Assembly (NCBI GenBank): GCA_964573295.1
Contig: CAZNJE010000023.1
Span: 1-64,000, forward strand
Direction: 5' to 3'
Source of the DNA: CAYQJL01 sp964573295
GTDB lineage: Bacteria; Eisenbacteria; RBG-16-71-46; CAIMUX01; WJJG01
Length of the DNA stretch: 64,000 nt
Part shown: piece by piece, positions 1 to 8,470 of the stretch
Numbering within the stretch: the stretch's first letter is position 1
How the letters are laid out: the number at the start of each line of letters is the position of its first letter
Made by a program: the position numbers and the translations under genes
The notes under the pieces: generated by a model
What the model was told of the DNA's origin: nothing
Databases searched by the model: none
What the model saw: the letters and a program-made list of their open reading frames with translations, nothing else

Positions 1-555
1 TAACCCGTCCGGACTAGGCAAACATGGGTCGGGTTCACGCTTGTTTTAGGACTAGACTGGCGCTGATCCAGCAACTTCTTCTCATCCCAGCTCCTCCAAC
101 GCTGCTGAGCTGCCACCCTCGGGGTTGCTCGCAGACGCACTCAGGTCACCTTCCACACCCGTTTCCAAGTCATTGTCGAGACCCATGAGGTCCATCGCCT
201 GGCTAGTCCGAGCCAGGGGCGCTGCACAGAACATGCCAGCAAGTGGAGTAGGCGAGTGTCTCTAACCGAGGGACAACCCTCTAGAAGTCAACTACTTCCC
301 TGACATCTCACCATGTGAACGGGCAGCGCCGAAGCTTTGCGCCGCCACATCAAGGTGGCACTTGAATGGCGCCGGACTATCATCTTCTATCGAGTGAGTG
401 AGATAGTCGTGCAACCCGAGAGAGGCAGGCAATGGTGCTTGTATCCCGATGGACAGCTCGCACTAGTGCTAAGAGATACTGTTTTATCGCCAGCAACCTG
501 GGATTCACATTGTGCGGATGGCACTCTCGGGCCCACAGTCGCTCTCGTCACCCGG
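1..555. other. Left edge, no supported gene
   Basis: I see no convincing coding sequence, RNA gene or repeat here. The plus-strand reading frame that begins in this stretch and continues to about 1600 runs antisense to the alpha-2-macroglobulin gene and has no family resemblance. The stretch lies downstream of that gene's stop codon. Confidence 0.4.
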
Positions 556-3500
556 TCACTCCACAACGATCACATCTCGGCTCCCACGCCCAAAGGTCTC
601 TGGATGGTACATCTCCTCCGCCCGCGGCGGCGGAGCGATGAAGCGGCCCGGCGTGGTCGCTCGAACCGTGTAGAGGTAGCTGTGTACGCCCTCCCGCAGC
701 AGGCTGGCGAATGCCTCGGTCTGCTCGTCTCTCACGTTCTGATGCTCAAACCACCGGCTGCGAAACCAGCCTCGAGCGGACCGGTCACCGGGCAACGGGC
801 CATAGCCGGCCAAGCTGGGATTCTGGACCTCGAATCCGGCCGGCAGTGGATCGATCAAGACAACATGGTAGCGTCTCGCCGGCGCCACCAGCGTGACATC
901 AACTTCCACACGGGCCCCGGCGCGCACGTGGATGACACCATCGGCATCCTGCCATACGTCGTCGGCGCGATCCATGCCCCGGTAGGTGCGCGTCACGGTG
1001 AACCCGCGCTGGGCCTCGGGCGGGTCGGGATCGCGCGGCGCATACCGTATGCCGAGCCGGTAGTAGAGCCGCCCACTGCCGGACTTCTCGAGAACGAGGT
1101 CAATCAACCCGGATGGATCCTTCGCTGCATCGCCCAGCCTGGACATGGGAATCGCCAGGTGGTGCCGCTCGGTCTGGCGACCGTGAAAGGCGGTCTGGGC
1201 AAGCAGGCGGTTTCCCAGCCAAGATCGCGCCACGAAATCGGGCTCCTCTGCCTCGTATCGACGGAAATACTCACCAAGAGCCACCAGCACCCACGCGTTC
1301 TCTTGCGTCGTGGACCAGTGGCCCCGCGTGCGGTGGGCCAGCAGGCCGCGCACCAGCTTCACGATGAGATCGCTGGACGGATCGGTGGCCATGAGGCCGG
1401 TCAGGAGCACAGCATCCGTACGCCGCCGGCCGTGGAAGATGAGGTGGTCGCCGTCCTCGTACCGGGTGACGAACTGAGCCGTGGCTGCGCTTTCGACCGA
1501 TCGGTTCAGCAGGTGCTGGTGGATCTCGCCTACCAGGGCGGCCGTCTTGAGCGGACCTGCGTGAAGAACGGGGAGAATCCAGCCCAAGGCCTCTAGCGGC
1601 ATGTGGGGAATCCCACCTGCCTCGGCAAGCAGTCTCACTGCCCCGAAAGAGTCCGTGTCACCGGCGAGGTGCCTCACGTAGAGAGCATAGGCAAGCAGGC
1701 TGCTTCGCACTTCCCGCGGATAGATCTCGGGGACAACCCGTTCGATGCGCTTGAGGTAGGCCAGAGACGGGCGCAGGTCCAGTTCCTCCACCCCGAAGCC
1801 ATGTTTCTGGGCCATGACCAGCGCGTGCGTCGCGTGGACGGAGACAAAGGGCCACTCGTCCTGCCCTGGCCTCCACAGGCCGAAGGCCCCGCGGCTGCAC
1901 CGGCTCACAAGCTCAGCAATGTCCTGATGCACACGTTGCTCGAGCTCCTCGGGAGAGGGCAGGTCCTCGGCGGCGAACGCGGTCAGGACATCACCCAAGG
2001 CCGCCGCCGCCAGCACGCGCGAGGCCAAGTGCTCACTGGAGCGATGACGGTACCGGCTGAGGTAGAGGAGGCCATCGGTCAGGGCCTGTAGCGCCGTCGA
2101 CGAGGTCGATAGCTCCAGTCCGCCATAGGTGGAGAAGGCGTTCTCTGGCACGCCGGTCCGGTAGAAGACGGCCGGCTCCTCGGCGATCGTCCCGTAGGTG
2201 GCAAACGCCTCGGTCGTCGCCGGGGCGCAGACCGGAACCAGTGTTCGCGCCGCATCCTGCAGCGCCCCCTCACCGGCAATCGTATCACTTGCCGCGGTGA
2301 CTTCCACGGCAGCTTCGCCGATCTCGTTCGCCAGGACCGGAAAGCGAACATCCACCCGGTCCCGCGGGGGAATCGTGATCTGGTAACCAGTGGGTCCGGT
2401 GAGTGTCAGATGGTCGGACCGGGCGGCGACACGCACGGCCAGCGACGCGTCGGTCAGGTTGTGCAGCTGGACGGGCAGCTCACACCGATCGCCCGCGTAC
2501 AGGAACCGCGGCAAGGAGGGGCGCACCATCAGCCGCTTGCGGCCGGTGAAGGTCGAATCGCCCGCCCCGAATCGTTGGTCGCCATCGGTGGCAACCGCCA
2601 TCACCCGGTAGCGGGTGAGGTTGTCCGGAAGAAGAAAGTCGACCCTGGCCTCGCCGGCATCATCGGTAACCAGCGAGGCTTCAAAGAAGGCCAGAGGACC
2701 GAAATCACTGCGAATCGCCAGGGGCGAGAGGATCCGGGCTCTTCCCTCGCTCGCATCACCCCTCAAGCTCCTACCGACGACCTCGAGACCCATCCCAGCA
2801 CCGGCCGTAATATCCAGCGACGATGTCGTCTCACTCGAGATGGCCGGGATACCATCGACGACCCCGAATACCTGCTCGCGTGAGCGTCCGCCGCGGACGT
2901 ACATCGGGCCGGCCCGCAGCACGCTTCCCTGCAGTTCGTAGCGGGATGGATCGATGGCGGCAGCGGGCCACAGGAGGACCGTGCCGCGAAGGTGTTCGCT
3001 CCGAACTCCGGACGGAAGACGGCGATAGAAGCTGGTTCCCGGATCACGGAAATGGTACCGGCCCAGGGACAGGACGGTCTCGTCCACAGCGTAGAGCAGT
3101 ATCTGTGCGTCGGGGACGGGCCGGCCGCGATGATCCCTCACCCGAGCGACGACGCGCCCCGAGTCGCCCGGAGCCCACACCTCTCGAACCGGGAGCACGT
3201 TCACATGTAGGCTTCGGTGACTCCATGTCACCTCGAGGCTCACATCGTCCTGAGCGGTGAGTGGTCTCAGCGGCAAGTCCGGCTCTCGGCCGCCCTGAGA
3301 GCCGCTCGGCAGAGTGTCCCCTCCCGCCTCCGGTGCCTCCCGTAGGCGACTGCGGGCCGCCCCTTCTTCCGCGTTGCGGGGACCACTGCCCACCGCCTCG
3401 ACGTGCACATGCAGGGCCGGGAGATAGACCTCCTTGATCGGAATGTCGAGCGTGACCTCGCTGGACGTCAGCGAGAGGCGCCGCGTCTCTAGAATGCCCT

Positions 3501-6500
3501 GCCGCTGCAACGTCACCAGTAGTTGGCTCGGCGCGAACGGAACGCTCACGTGCACGCGCGCCGTGTCACCGGGAGAGTACTCGCTCTGGTCGCACGTCAG
3601 GACCAGCCGGCCCAGCGCCTGTTCGCCAAACGCACGAAAGAGCGACTCTCTTCCTATCCAGCGAACCACCTCGGTGAGGTTCTCGCGTCCCCCGGAATCC
3701 CGAATGAGGGCCCGCAACCGCCAGTGGCCGCCGGCCTCAGGCTTGAACGTCCAGACCACGACGGAATCGGTCGAAACCACGGTGGTGTCGAACCTCGCAT
3801 CGGCCACCGCGACAGGATTGCCGTCCAGCACTCGCTGCACCAGATGTTCAGCCGACAGCTCGATGGCTCGTCCCGCGATCCGCTGGCCATCGATCGAGCA
3901 AACGCAGGCGGCCAAGCGCAGGGAGTCACCCCAGGCCGGGTTGGGCGGCTCTCGGCGAAGGCCGACATACTCAGTGGCTGGATGAATCAAGAAATGGGTA
4001 TCGGCTCCCAGCGCCTGCTGATTGAGATCCTGCACCACGGCCGCCACGCGCACACTCGCGGGGAGCGGAGGACCGGTTGGCACCGAGATCTCAACGGCGG
4101 CGCGGCCCCTGGAGTCGGCCGTCGCCGCGAGCCTGCGCATCACTCGCTGGATCCGTGCGCCGGGCGCGACCGACCCCGACCCGAACCCAAAGAACCGGTT
4201 TGCCCCGAAGCTGAAATCGCCATGTCCTGGAGGACGATACTGCGTCCCCCCTGCAACCAGGTCCCAGGTGAGACCGGCCCCGGCCAAGGGGCCGCCGGTG
4301 TAGTATTGCGCATCGACCTCGACCTCGATCTTCGACCCTTGGACCACCGAAGCGCCCGAGGGGCGGATCCACAGCTCGTATTCCGGCCGGCGGAACTCTT
4401 CTATGCGGAACGAGTGCTTGTGCATGGCGTGCGACAGCAATAGGTCGGTGACCGCCTCGAACGTGACGGACGCTCCCCCCAGGGACACCCGGCCCGGCAA
4501 GTCCAACGTCAGCGCAAATCCGCCGTACGCATCTACCGCCACCTCGCCGGAGGCAATCGCTTCGCCCTGAGCGCTGGACACCTCATAGCGGATACGGGCG
4601 ACCCGCTCACCAACGGCGGTCACATCCCCGGTGGGTCCGGCCGATCGCAAGCGAAGCCAGCCTTTCATGTGAACCTGTTCTCCGGGCCGGTAGAGCCGGC
4701 GGTCATCGACGACGTACCAGTACAGCCGGCCGTCGAACCCGGACGGCTCCCACTCTCGTTGGGCCGGCAGCATCGCCCTCTGATTCCCTTTCTCGGCCAC
4801 CACATAGGATTGGCTCGAGGTCAACGGCACGCGGGCGAGGCCGGTGGCATCGGTTGAGACCGCATCCTGCTCATCGCCGAAGTAGACGGCCGCGCCATCG
4901 ATCGGCTCGCCCGTGAGCAGGTCCGTCGCCCACACCAGCAGGCCCTGACCGTCGACGTGTGCCGATAGCCCGATGTCGGTCTTCTGGAACCAGGCCTGTC
5001 GTCGGCTGTGGCGCCACCTGTCCTCCGTCCCGGCCTCGAGAAGAACGATCAGATGCCCCTGCGCTTTGGCGAAGGCGGGCTCGAGGTCGACCAAAAGGAT
5101 CTCGCAGCCATCCTCACGATGGGGCACCGCGATCACCTCCTTGTGAACCACCCTTCCCGGCAGAGGCTGATCACGTCGCCACTGGTTGTACGCATTCCAG
5201 TCGGTCGGCTCGACCGCGAAACAGGTCAATCTGATCTCCGGGTAACCGGCCGTGTAGACGGGGACGGCCACCGGTGTGGCGGGATCGAGGACGCAATGCC
5301 GGTTGGCATCCCAGGAAAGGTACGGCGCGTAGGCACCCACCTCGAACTCGATCGAAACATCCGCCCCCAGCATCTGGCCAAACACGTCTTGGACCTTCGC
5401 CGATACGGTCACCCGCAAGGTCGTGTGAGGACTGAAGCGGCCGGTGAGGTAGAAACCGTCATGACCTGCGCGCACCTGCAGATCCTCGACGGGCGGATCG
5501 ACCCGGATCCACTCCTCGAGATTCACGCCCTCGTAGCGCAGGGGGTTGTTGAACACGATCGGGAGGTGCGAGGTGGGTGTGCAAGTACCGCCAGTGCACA
5601 TCCGTTTGGAAACCGTCAAGGGTCCGTAGGTCTGAAACGTGAAGCCTTGGCTCTCGGTGGTTCGCAGCGGGCCCTCCGCCGAACCCAGCCCCGCGGTCAA
5701 GCGAACCTCGATCGTCGCGTCCTTGGGAAGCGGCTCGGAAGCGCGCAGTGCGATCACCCGCTCGGTGGGATGGCGATCCATCCAGTGTCCGAGCGTCGGG
5801 GCTTTCGTCTTGCCAACGAGATCACAGGCTTCTTCCCTCTTTAGGAGACGCGCATCGAAGACCTGGCCCTCGGCGGTGATGCGTGTGTGGGCCAGCACGT
5901 CCTCGGGCCGGACACTCTGGTCGAAGACCATCAGAATGGGCGCATTCGGCGCCTGGGGGCCCTCTCCTGGCCACTGGTCGAGCAGACGGGGCGGCGGGGT
6001 GGTGAATGACCACGAAGCCTCGCGGGCGAGCTCCGCCCCCCCGGCCGCCCGAGTGCCCGCGGGCACCACGACGTGATAGGTCGTGGCCATGGGAAAGCGG
6101 GGGACCGGCTCGAAGGCCAGGGTGCGCGTACCCACCCATCGCCAGGTGCCTTCGGGCTCTGGCTCCAAGCGAACGGAAGGGTCTTCGCGCGAGGCCACTG
6201 CTGCTCTCGTCAGGGCCACCATTGGCTGGGAGAAGGTCACCATCAGCCCGCCGGCGATTTCGACTGGCCCTTCGGGAGCATGACGTACCACGCGCGGCGC
6301 CTCTGCTGGGCCGGGCGAGGCCGGCGTAAGAGGAGGGGCGTGTGTCTCCGCGCTGGTTGCCAAGAGGGTGCTGGGCACCAAGGCGCCGGGACGAGGCGGC
6401 GGAGAGGTCGCGACAGACAGTAAGAGTGAGTCGGTTGCCGAGGGCGGAGATCGCATTGGGCCCAGGCGTGCGAGCAGGGCCTGTGCATCATCGGAGGGGA

Positions 6501-6936
6501 GAACGGCGTCTATCTGAACTTCGGGCTCTCTGGGGGAACGCAGGTCACCTCGATCATCCTCGACCGCCGGCACGGCGCGCATCACGATCTGCAGGCTGTC
6601 CGCGCTGAAGTCCCATCGCGGGGATGCGGTCACTTCGGCAGCAAGCCGGCCGGAGGTCTCCGCACTCACGGCCGCAGAAGCTTTCACGACGGCCTTGGGG
6701 TTGGCGTCTCCCTGCGGCGCTGAATCACTGTTCTCGCAGCCCATAAAGCCGAGTGCCAGCAGGCCGAATGCAAACCAGGCGGGCGTCAGCAGGCCGGGCG
6801 CCAGCAGGCCGGTCGCCAGCAGGCCGGGCGCGAGCAAGCCGAAGCGCCGCCGCCCCGATGTCCCGAGCGTCACGAGGGTCAGCCAGCCACCCCCCCAGTC
6901 CAACACAGACAGGCCACGAATCGAGAAGAACCTCAT
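556..6936 (-). CDS. Alpha-2-macroglobulin family lipoprotein lacking the thioester
   Basis: Large (2126 aa) bacterial alpha-2-macroglobulin, a broad protease trap expected in the periplasm on a lipid anchor. The start is the ATG at 6936, preceded by GAGG at a 6-nt spacing; an upstream GTG at 6969 would add 11 residues before the signal peptide. A hydrophobic signal region ends in a probable lipobox (LGFMGC) followed by ENSDS. An N-terminal Ig-like segment (VMVTFSQPM type), MG2-like domains, the MG6 signature (YAVDETVLSL), a bait-like insert, LPDNLTRYRVMAVA, the alpha-alpha barrel and the terminal SYLYTVRATTPG segment follow in family order. At the thioester position (about residue 1631) the usual CxEQ is RSSEHLASRVL, so both the Cys and the Gln are missing. 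The bait-like insert (about residues 1340-1365) resembles a TonB-receptor plug. Domain assignment is by recognition, not by search. Confidence 0.93.
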   Translation of the reverse strand: MRFFSIRGLSVLDWGGGWLTLVTLGTSGRRRFGLLAPGLLATGLLAPGLLTPAWFAFGLLALGFMGCENSDSAPQGDANPKAVVKASAAVSAETSGRLAAEVTASPRWDFSADSLQIVMRAVPAVEDDRGDLRSPREPEVQIDAVLPSDDAQALLARLGPMRSPPSATDSLLLSVATSPPPRPGALVPSTLLATSAETHAPPLTPASPGPAEAPRVVRHAPEGPVEIAGGLMVTFSQPMVALTRAAVASREDPSVRLEPEPEGTWRWVGTRTLAFEPVPRFPMATTYHVVVPAGTRAAGGAELAREASWSFTTPPPRLLDQWPGEGPQAPNAPILMVFDQSVRPEDVLAHTRITAEGQVFDARLLKREEACDLVGKTKAPTLGHWMDRHPTERVIALRASEPLPKDATIEVRLTAGLGSAEGPLRTTESQGFTFQTYGPLTVSKRMCTGGTCTPTSHLPIVFNNPLRYEGVNLEEWIRVDPPVEDLQVRAGHDGFYLTGRFSPHTTLRVTVSAKVQDVFGQMLGADVSIEFEVGAYAPYLSWDANRHCVLDPATPVAVPVYTAGYPEIRLTCFAVEPTDWNAYNQWRRDQPLPGRVVHKEVIAVPHREDGCEILLVDLEPAFAKAQGHLIVLLEAGTEDRWRHSRRQAWFQKTDIGLSAHVDGQGLLVWATDLLTGEPIDGAAVYFGDEQDAVSTDATGLARVPLTSSQSYVVAEKGNQRAMLPAQREWEPSGFDGRLYWYVVDDRRLYRPGEQVHMKGWLRLRSAGPTGDVTAVGERVARIRYEVSSAQGEAIASGEVAVDAYGGFALTLDLPGRVSLGGASVTFEAVTDLLLSHAMHKHSFRIEEFRRPEYELWIRPSGASVVQGSKIEVEVDAQYYTGGPLAGAGLTWDLVAGGTQYRPPGHGDFSFGANRFFGFGSGSVAPGARIQRVMRRLAATADSRGRAAVEISVPTGPPLPASVRVAAVVQDLNQQALGADTHFLIHPATEYVGLRREPPNPAWGDSLRLAACVCSIDGQRIAGRAIELSAEHLVQRVLDGNPVAVADARFDTTVVSTDSVVVWTFKPEAGGHWRLRALIRDSGGRENLTEVVRWIGRESLFRAFGEQALGRLVLTCDQSEYSPGDTARVHVSVPFAPSQLLVTLQRQGILETRRLSLTSSEVTLDIPIKEVYLPALHVHVEAVGSGPRNAEEGAARSRLREAPEAGGDTLPSGSQGGREPDLPLRPLTAQDDVSLEVTWSHRSLHVNVLPVREVWAPGDSGRVVARVRDHRGRPVPDAQILLYAVDETVLSLGRYHFRDPGTSFYRRLPSGVRSEHLRGTVLLWPAAAIDPSRYELQGSVLRAGPMYVRGGRSREQVFGVVDGIPAISSETTSSLDITAGAGMGLEVVGRSLRGDASEGRARILSPLAIRSDFGPLAFFEASLVTDDAGEARVDFLLPDNLTRYRVMAVATDGDQRFGAGDSTFTGRKRLMVRPSLPRFLYAGDRCELPVQLHNLTDASLAVRVAARSDHLTLTGPTGYQITIPPRDRVDVRFPVLANEIGEAAVEVTAASDTIAGEGALQDAARTLVPVCAPATTEAFATYGTIAEEPAVFYRTGVPENAFSTYGGLELSTSSTALQALTDGLLYLSRYRHRSSEHLASRVLAAAALGDVLTAFAAEDLPSPEELEQRVHQDIAELVSRCSRGAFGLWRPGQDEWPFVSVHATHALVMAQKHGFGVEELDLRPSLAYLKRIERVVPEIYPREVRSSLLAYALYVRHLAGDTDSFGAVRLLAEAGGIPHMPLEALGWILPVLHAGPLKTAALVGEIHQHLLNRSVESAATAQFVTRYEDGDHLIFHGRRRTDAVLLTGLMATDPSSDLIVKLVRGLLAHRTRGHWSTTQENAWVLVALGEYFRRYEAEEPDFVARSWLGNRLLAQTAFHGRQTERHHLAIPMSRLGDAAKDPSGLIDLVLEKSGSGRLYYRLGIRYAPRDPDPPEAQRGFTVTRTYRGMDRADDVWQDADGVIHVRAGARVEVDVTLVAPARRYHVVLIDPLPAGFEVQNPSLAGYGPLPGDRSARGWFRSRWFEHQNVRDEQTEAFASLLREGVHSYLYTVRATTPGRFIAPPPRAEEMYHPETFGRGSRDVIVVE
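6755..6844. repeat. 15-bp tandem repeat in the lipoprotein signal peptide
   Basis: Six degenerate 15-bp units (core CAGCAGGCCGG) start at 6755, 6770, 6785, 6800, 6815 and 6830. They encode the repeating Gly-Leu-Leu-Ala-Pro pattern of the alpha-2-macroglobulin signal peptide, so the hydrophobic core of the export signal is itself a minisatellite. Confidence 0.85.
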
Positions 6937-7206
6937 CACGCACCTCGCTTCCCCCTTGCTCACAAGCACTTCTGGCGCTTCACATCCCCAGAGCAGTCGT
7001 GCCGGCCGATCATCTCGCTGCGCTGGCTGACACTTGCTGACGCTTGCTGATGGTGGCTCTAACGGCAGTCTAGTTCTTCACCGCCCGTTCGGGCAACCCG
7101 CAGCGGATGAAACGAGTTGCAGGCCACGACCGGCGTGGCAAGCTGGCCAGCTCCTCTATTCCACTGGCCTTGGTCAGCCTGCATGTGCCGTGGCGGGTGG
7201 CCGGCC

Positions 7207-7314
7207 TCCAGGCTCCGCTGTCCAGGGGCGACTGTCAGGCTCCGTCGTCCACGGCGTCTGTCAGGCTCCGTCGCCCACGGGCGATCGTCAGCCGATCGTC
7301 AGCCGATCGTCAGC
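7207..7314. repeat. 26-bp then 11-bp tandem repeats
   Basis: Three degenerate 26-bp units (core CAGGCTCCG) begin near 7207, 7233 and 7259. Three 11-bp units (GATCGTCAGCC) at 7283, 7294 and 7305 follow directly. The two unit sequences are unrelated. Confidence 0.8.
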
Positions 7315-7402
7315 TTTCCTCCTCCCGTGGACAGCACGCGTGGGAAAAGCCGGTCTTAGCAGGGGTGAGCCCTATAACCCATTCGATATCAGTAAGCTAA
7401 GT

Positions 7403-7422
7403 TTTTTGCCCCGGGGCAAAAA
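7403..7422. promoter_or_regulatory. Perfect 20-bp palindrome, candidate protein-binding site
   Basis: TTTTTGCCCCGGGGCAAAAA reads identically on both strands. The T tract precedes and the A tract follows the GC core on each strand, which is the wrong way round for an intrinsic terminator, so a dimeric regulator site is more likely. The central 16 bp recur at 47586-47601. The function is not known. Confidence 0.4.
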
Positions 7423-7592
7423 CGGAGATACAATGTTGCAACACAGACCGTGATACAGACTGCAACTCGGACAACTAGGGTCGGGTCATAGTGCCTGCAT
7501 GTGGGGTGAGTTTCTGTCTATTCTGGTTTGGCGGCGTCTGGAATCTCAGTGCACCTGTCACCCTCCCGGGAACAGGCAAATCAAGAACGAGC

Positions 7593-7622
7593 TTGACAGG
7601 GCATTACGGCATGACGCATTGT
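7593..7622 (+). promoter_or_regulatory. Putative promoter of the dtxR-feoB-porin operon
   Basis: A perfect TTGACA (7593-7598) is followed after 18 bp by CATTGT (7617-7622), a weak -10. It lies about 60 bp before the start codon at 7683, directly before a near-palindrome. Assigned by eye. Confidence 0.45.
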
Positions 7623-7638
7623 TTTCGTCTAGGCGAAA
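7623..7638. promoter_or_regulatory. Candidate DtxR/MntR-type operator
   Basis: TTTCGTCTAGGCGAAA is a 16-bp near-perfect inverted repeat (TTTCG-N-CTAG-N-CGAAA) just downstream of the putative -10. DtxR-family repressors commonly bind such A/T-flanked palindromes over the start of iron or manganese uptake operons, and the first gene here encodes such a repressor. Autoregulation is an inference. Confidence 0.4.
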
Positions 7639-7682
7639 CCAAACGAGAACTCCACTCTCCTTGGAAAGGATTGAGGCCGCAA

Positions 7683-8450
7683 ATGTCTTCATATGAAGCT
7701 CTTAGCGAGAGTATGGAAAACTACCTCAAGGCCATCTTCCTGATTGAGATGGAGAAGCAGGCCGCCCGGGCCAAAGACATCGCCAAGCGCTTGGGGGTTG
7801 GAAACTCGTCAGTTACAGGGGCGCTGCACACGCTTTCGGGAAAAGGACTCATCAACCATGCCCCTTATGATCTCGTCACCCTGACGCCGAAGGGGCGCGA
7901 AATCGCCGCCGATGTGGTGAAGCGCCATGACGCCCTGTGCAGCTTCATGGTCGGCGTGCTCGGCATCGAGCCCGACGAAGCCCGGGAAACCGCCTGCCGG
8001 ATGGAGCATGTGGTGTCTCCGACTGTCCTCGAGCGTCTCATTCAGTTCGTGCACTTCGTGGACTCCTGCCCGGAAGTGGGACCGAAGTGGGTGGAGCATC
8101 GGGGCTACACCTGCCGAGAACGACAGCCGCACGAAGCGTGCGACCATTGCCGGACGCTTCCGGTCGAACAAACCGTCGACAGTGGCCAAGCGGCTTCATC
8201 GGCACCACAACTCGGCAAGCCATTGTCCAAGATCCCGCTTGGCACCCGGGCTCGAGTCGTCAAGGTCGCGGCCTCCGCGGAGATCAAGCATCGCCTCGTA
8301 GAAATGGGAATCACACCGGGCACAACCATCGAGGTCGTGCGCGTGGCTCCCATGGGCGACCCGATCGAGGTTCGGGTGAGAGGGTTCGCCCTCTCGCTTC
8401 GGAAGGCGGAAGCATCCAGCATCATGGCGACGCCGCTCGCCGGCTCCTGA
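7683..8450 (+). CDS. DtxR/MntR-family metal-dependent repressor fused to a FeoA domain
   Basis: A 255-aa protein. Its N-terminal winged helix (SESMENYLKAIFL, then AKDIAKRLGVGNSSVTGAL) and the His/Glu-rich dimerisation region (CRMEHVVSPTVLERL) are typical of DtxR/MntR repressors. The C-terminal ~75 residues (LSKIPLGTRARVVKV, MGITPGTTIEVVRVAPMGDP, VRGFALSLRKAEA) form a FeoA/SH3-like domain. A middle stretch with HEACDHC adds several cysteines. The start is the ATG at 7683, with GAGG 8 nt upstream; the longer frame from 7491 would prepend unrelated sequence. It lies 20 bp before feoB. A metal-sensing repressor that also supplies the FeoA partner of FeoB, controlling its own operon, is the likely role. 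Confidence 0.93.
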   Translation: MSSYEALSESMENYLKAIFLIEMEKQAARAKDIAKRLGVGNSSVTGALHTLSGKGLINHAPYDLVTLTPKGREIAADVVKRHDALCSFMVGVLGIEPDEARETACRMEHVVSPTVLERLIQFVHFVDSCPEVGPKWVEHRGYTCRERQPHEACDHCRTLPVEQTVDSGQAASSAPQLGKPLSKIPLGTRARVVKVAASAEIKHRLVEMGITPGTTIEVVRVAPMGDPIEVRVRGFALSLRKAEASSIMATPLAGS

Positions 8451-8470
8451 CCCCCGAGGTTGCAAACCAC

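Larger units (their letters stand above)
6937..7592. other. Divergent intergenic region rich in short repeats
   Basis: Non-coding stretch between the minus-strand macroglobulin gene and the plus-strand iron operon. It holds a 26-bp and an 11-bp tandem array (7207-7314) and a perfect 20-bp palindrome (7403-7422), described separately. I see no convincing small gene. Confidence 0.6.

Noticed and set aside
7403..7422. Intrinsic terminator
   Set aside because: Because it is a perfect palindrome with T tracts 5' and A tracts 3' on both strands, no T run follows the GC stem in either direction.
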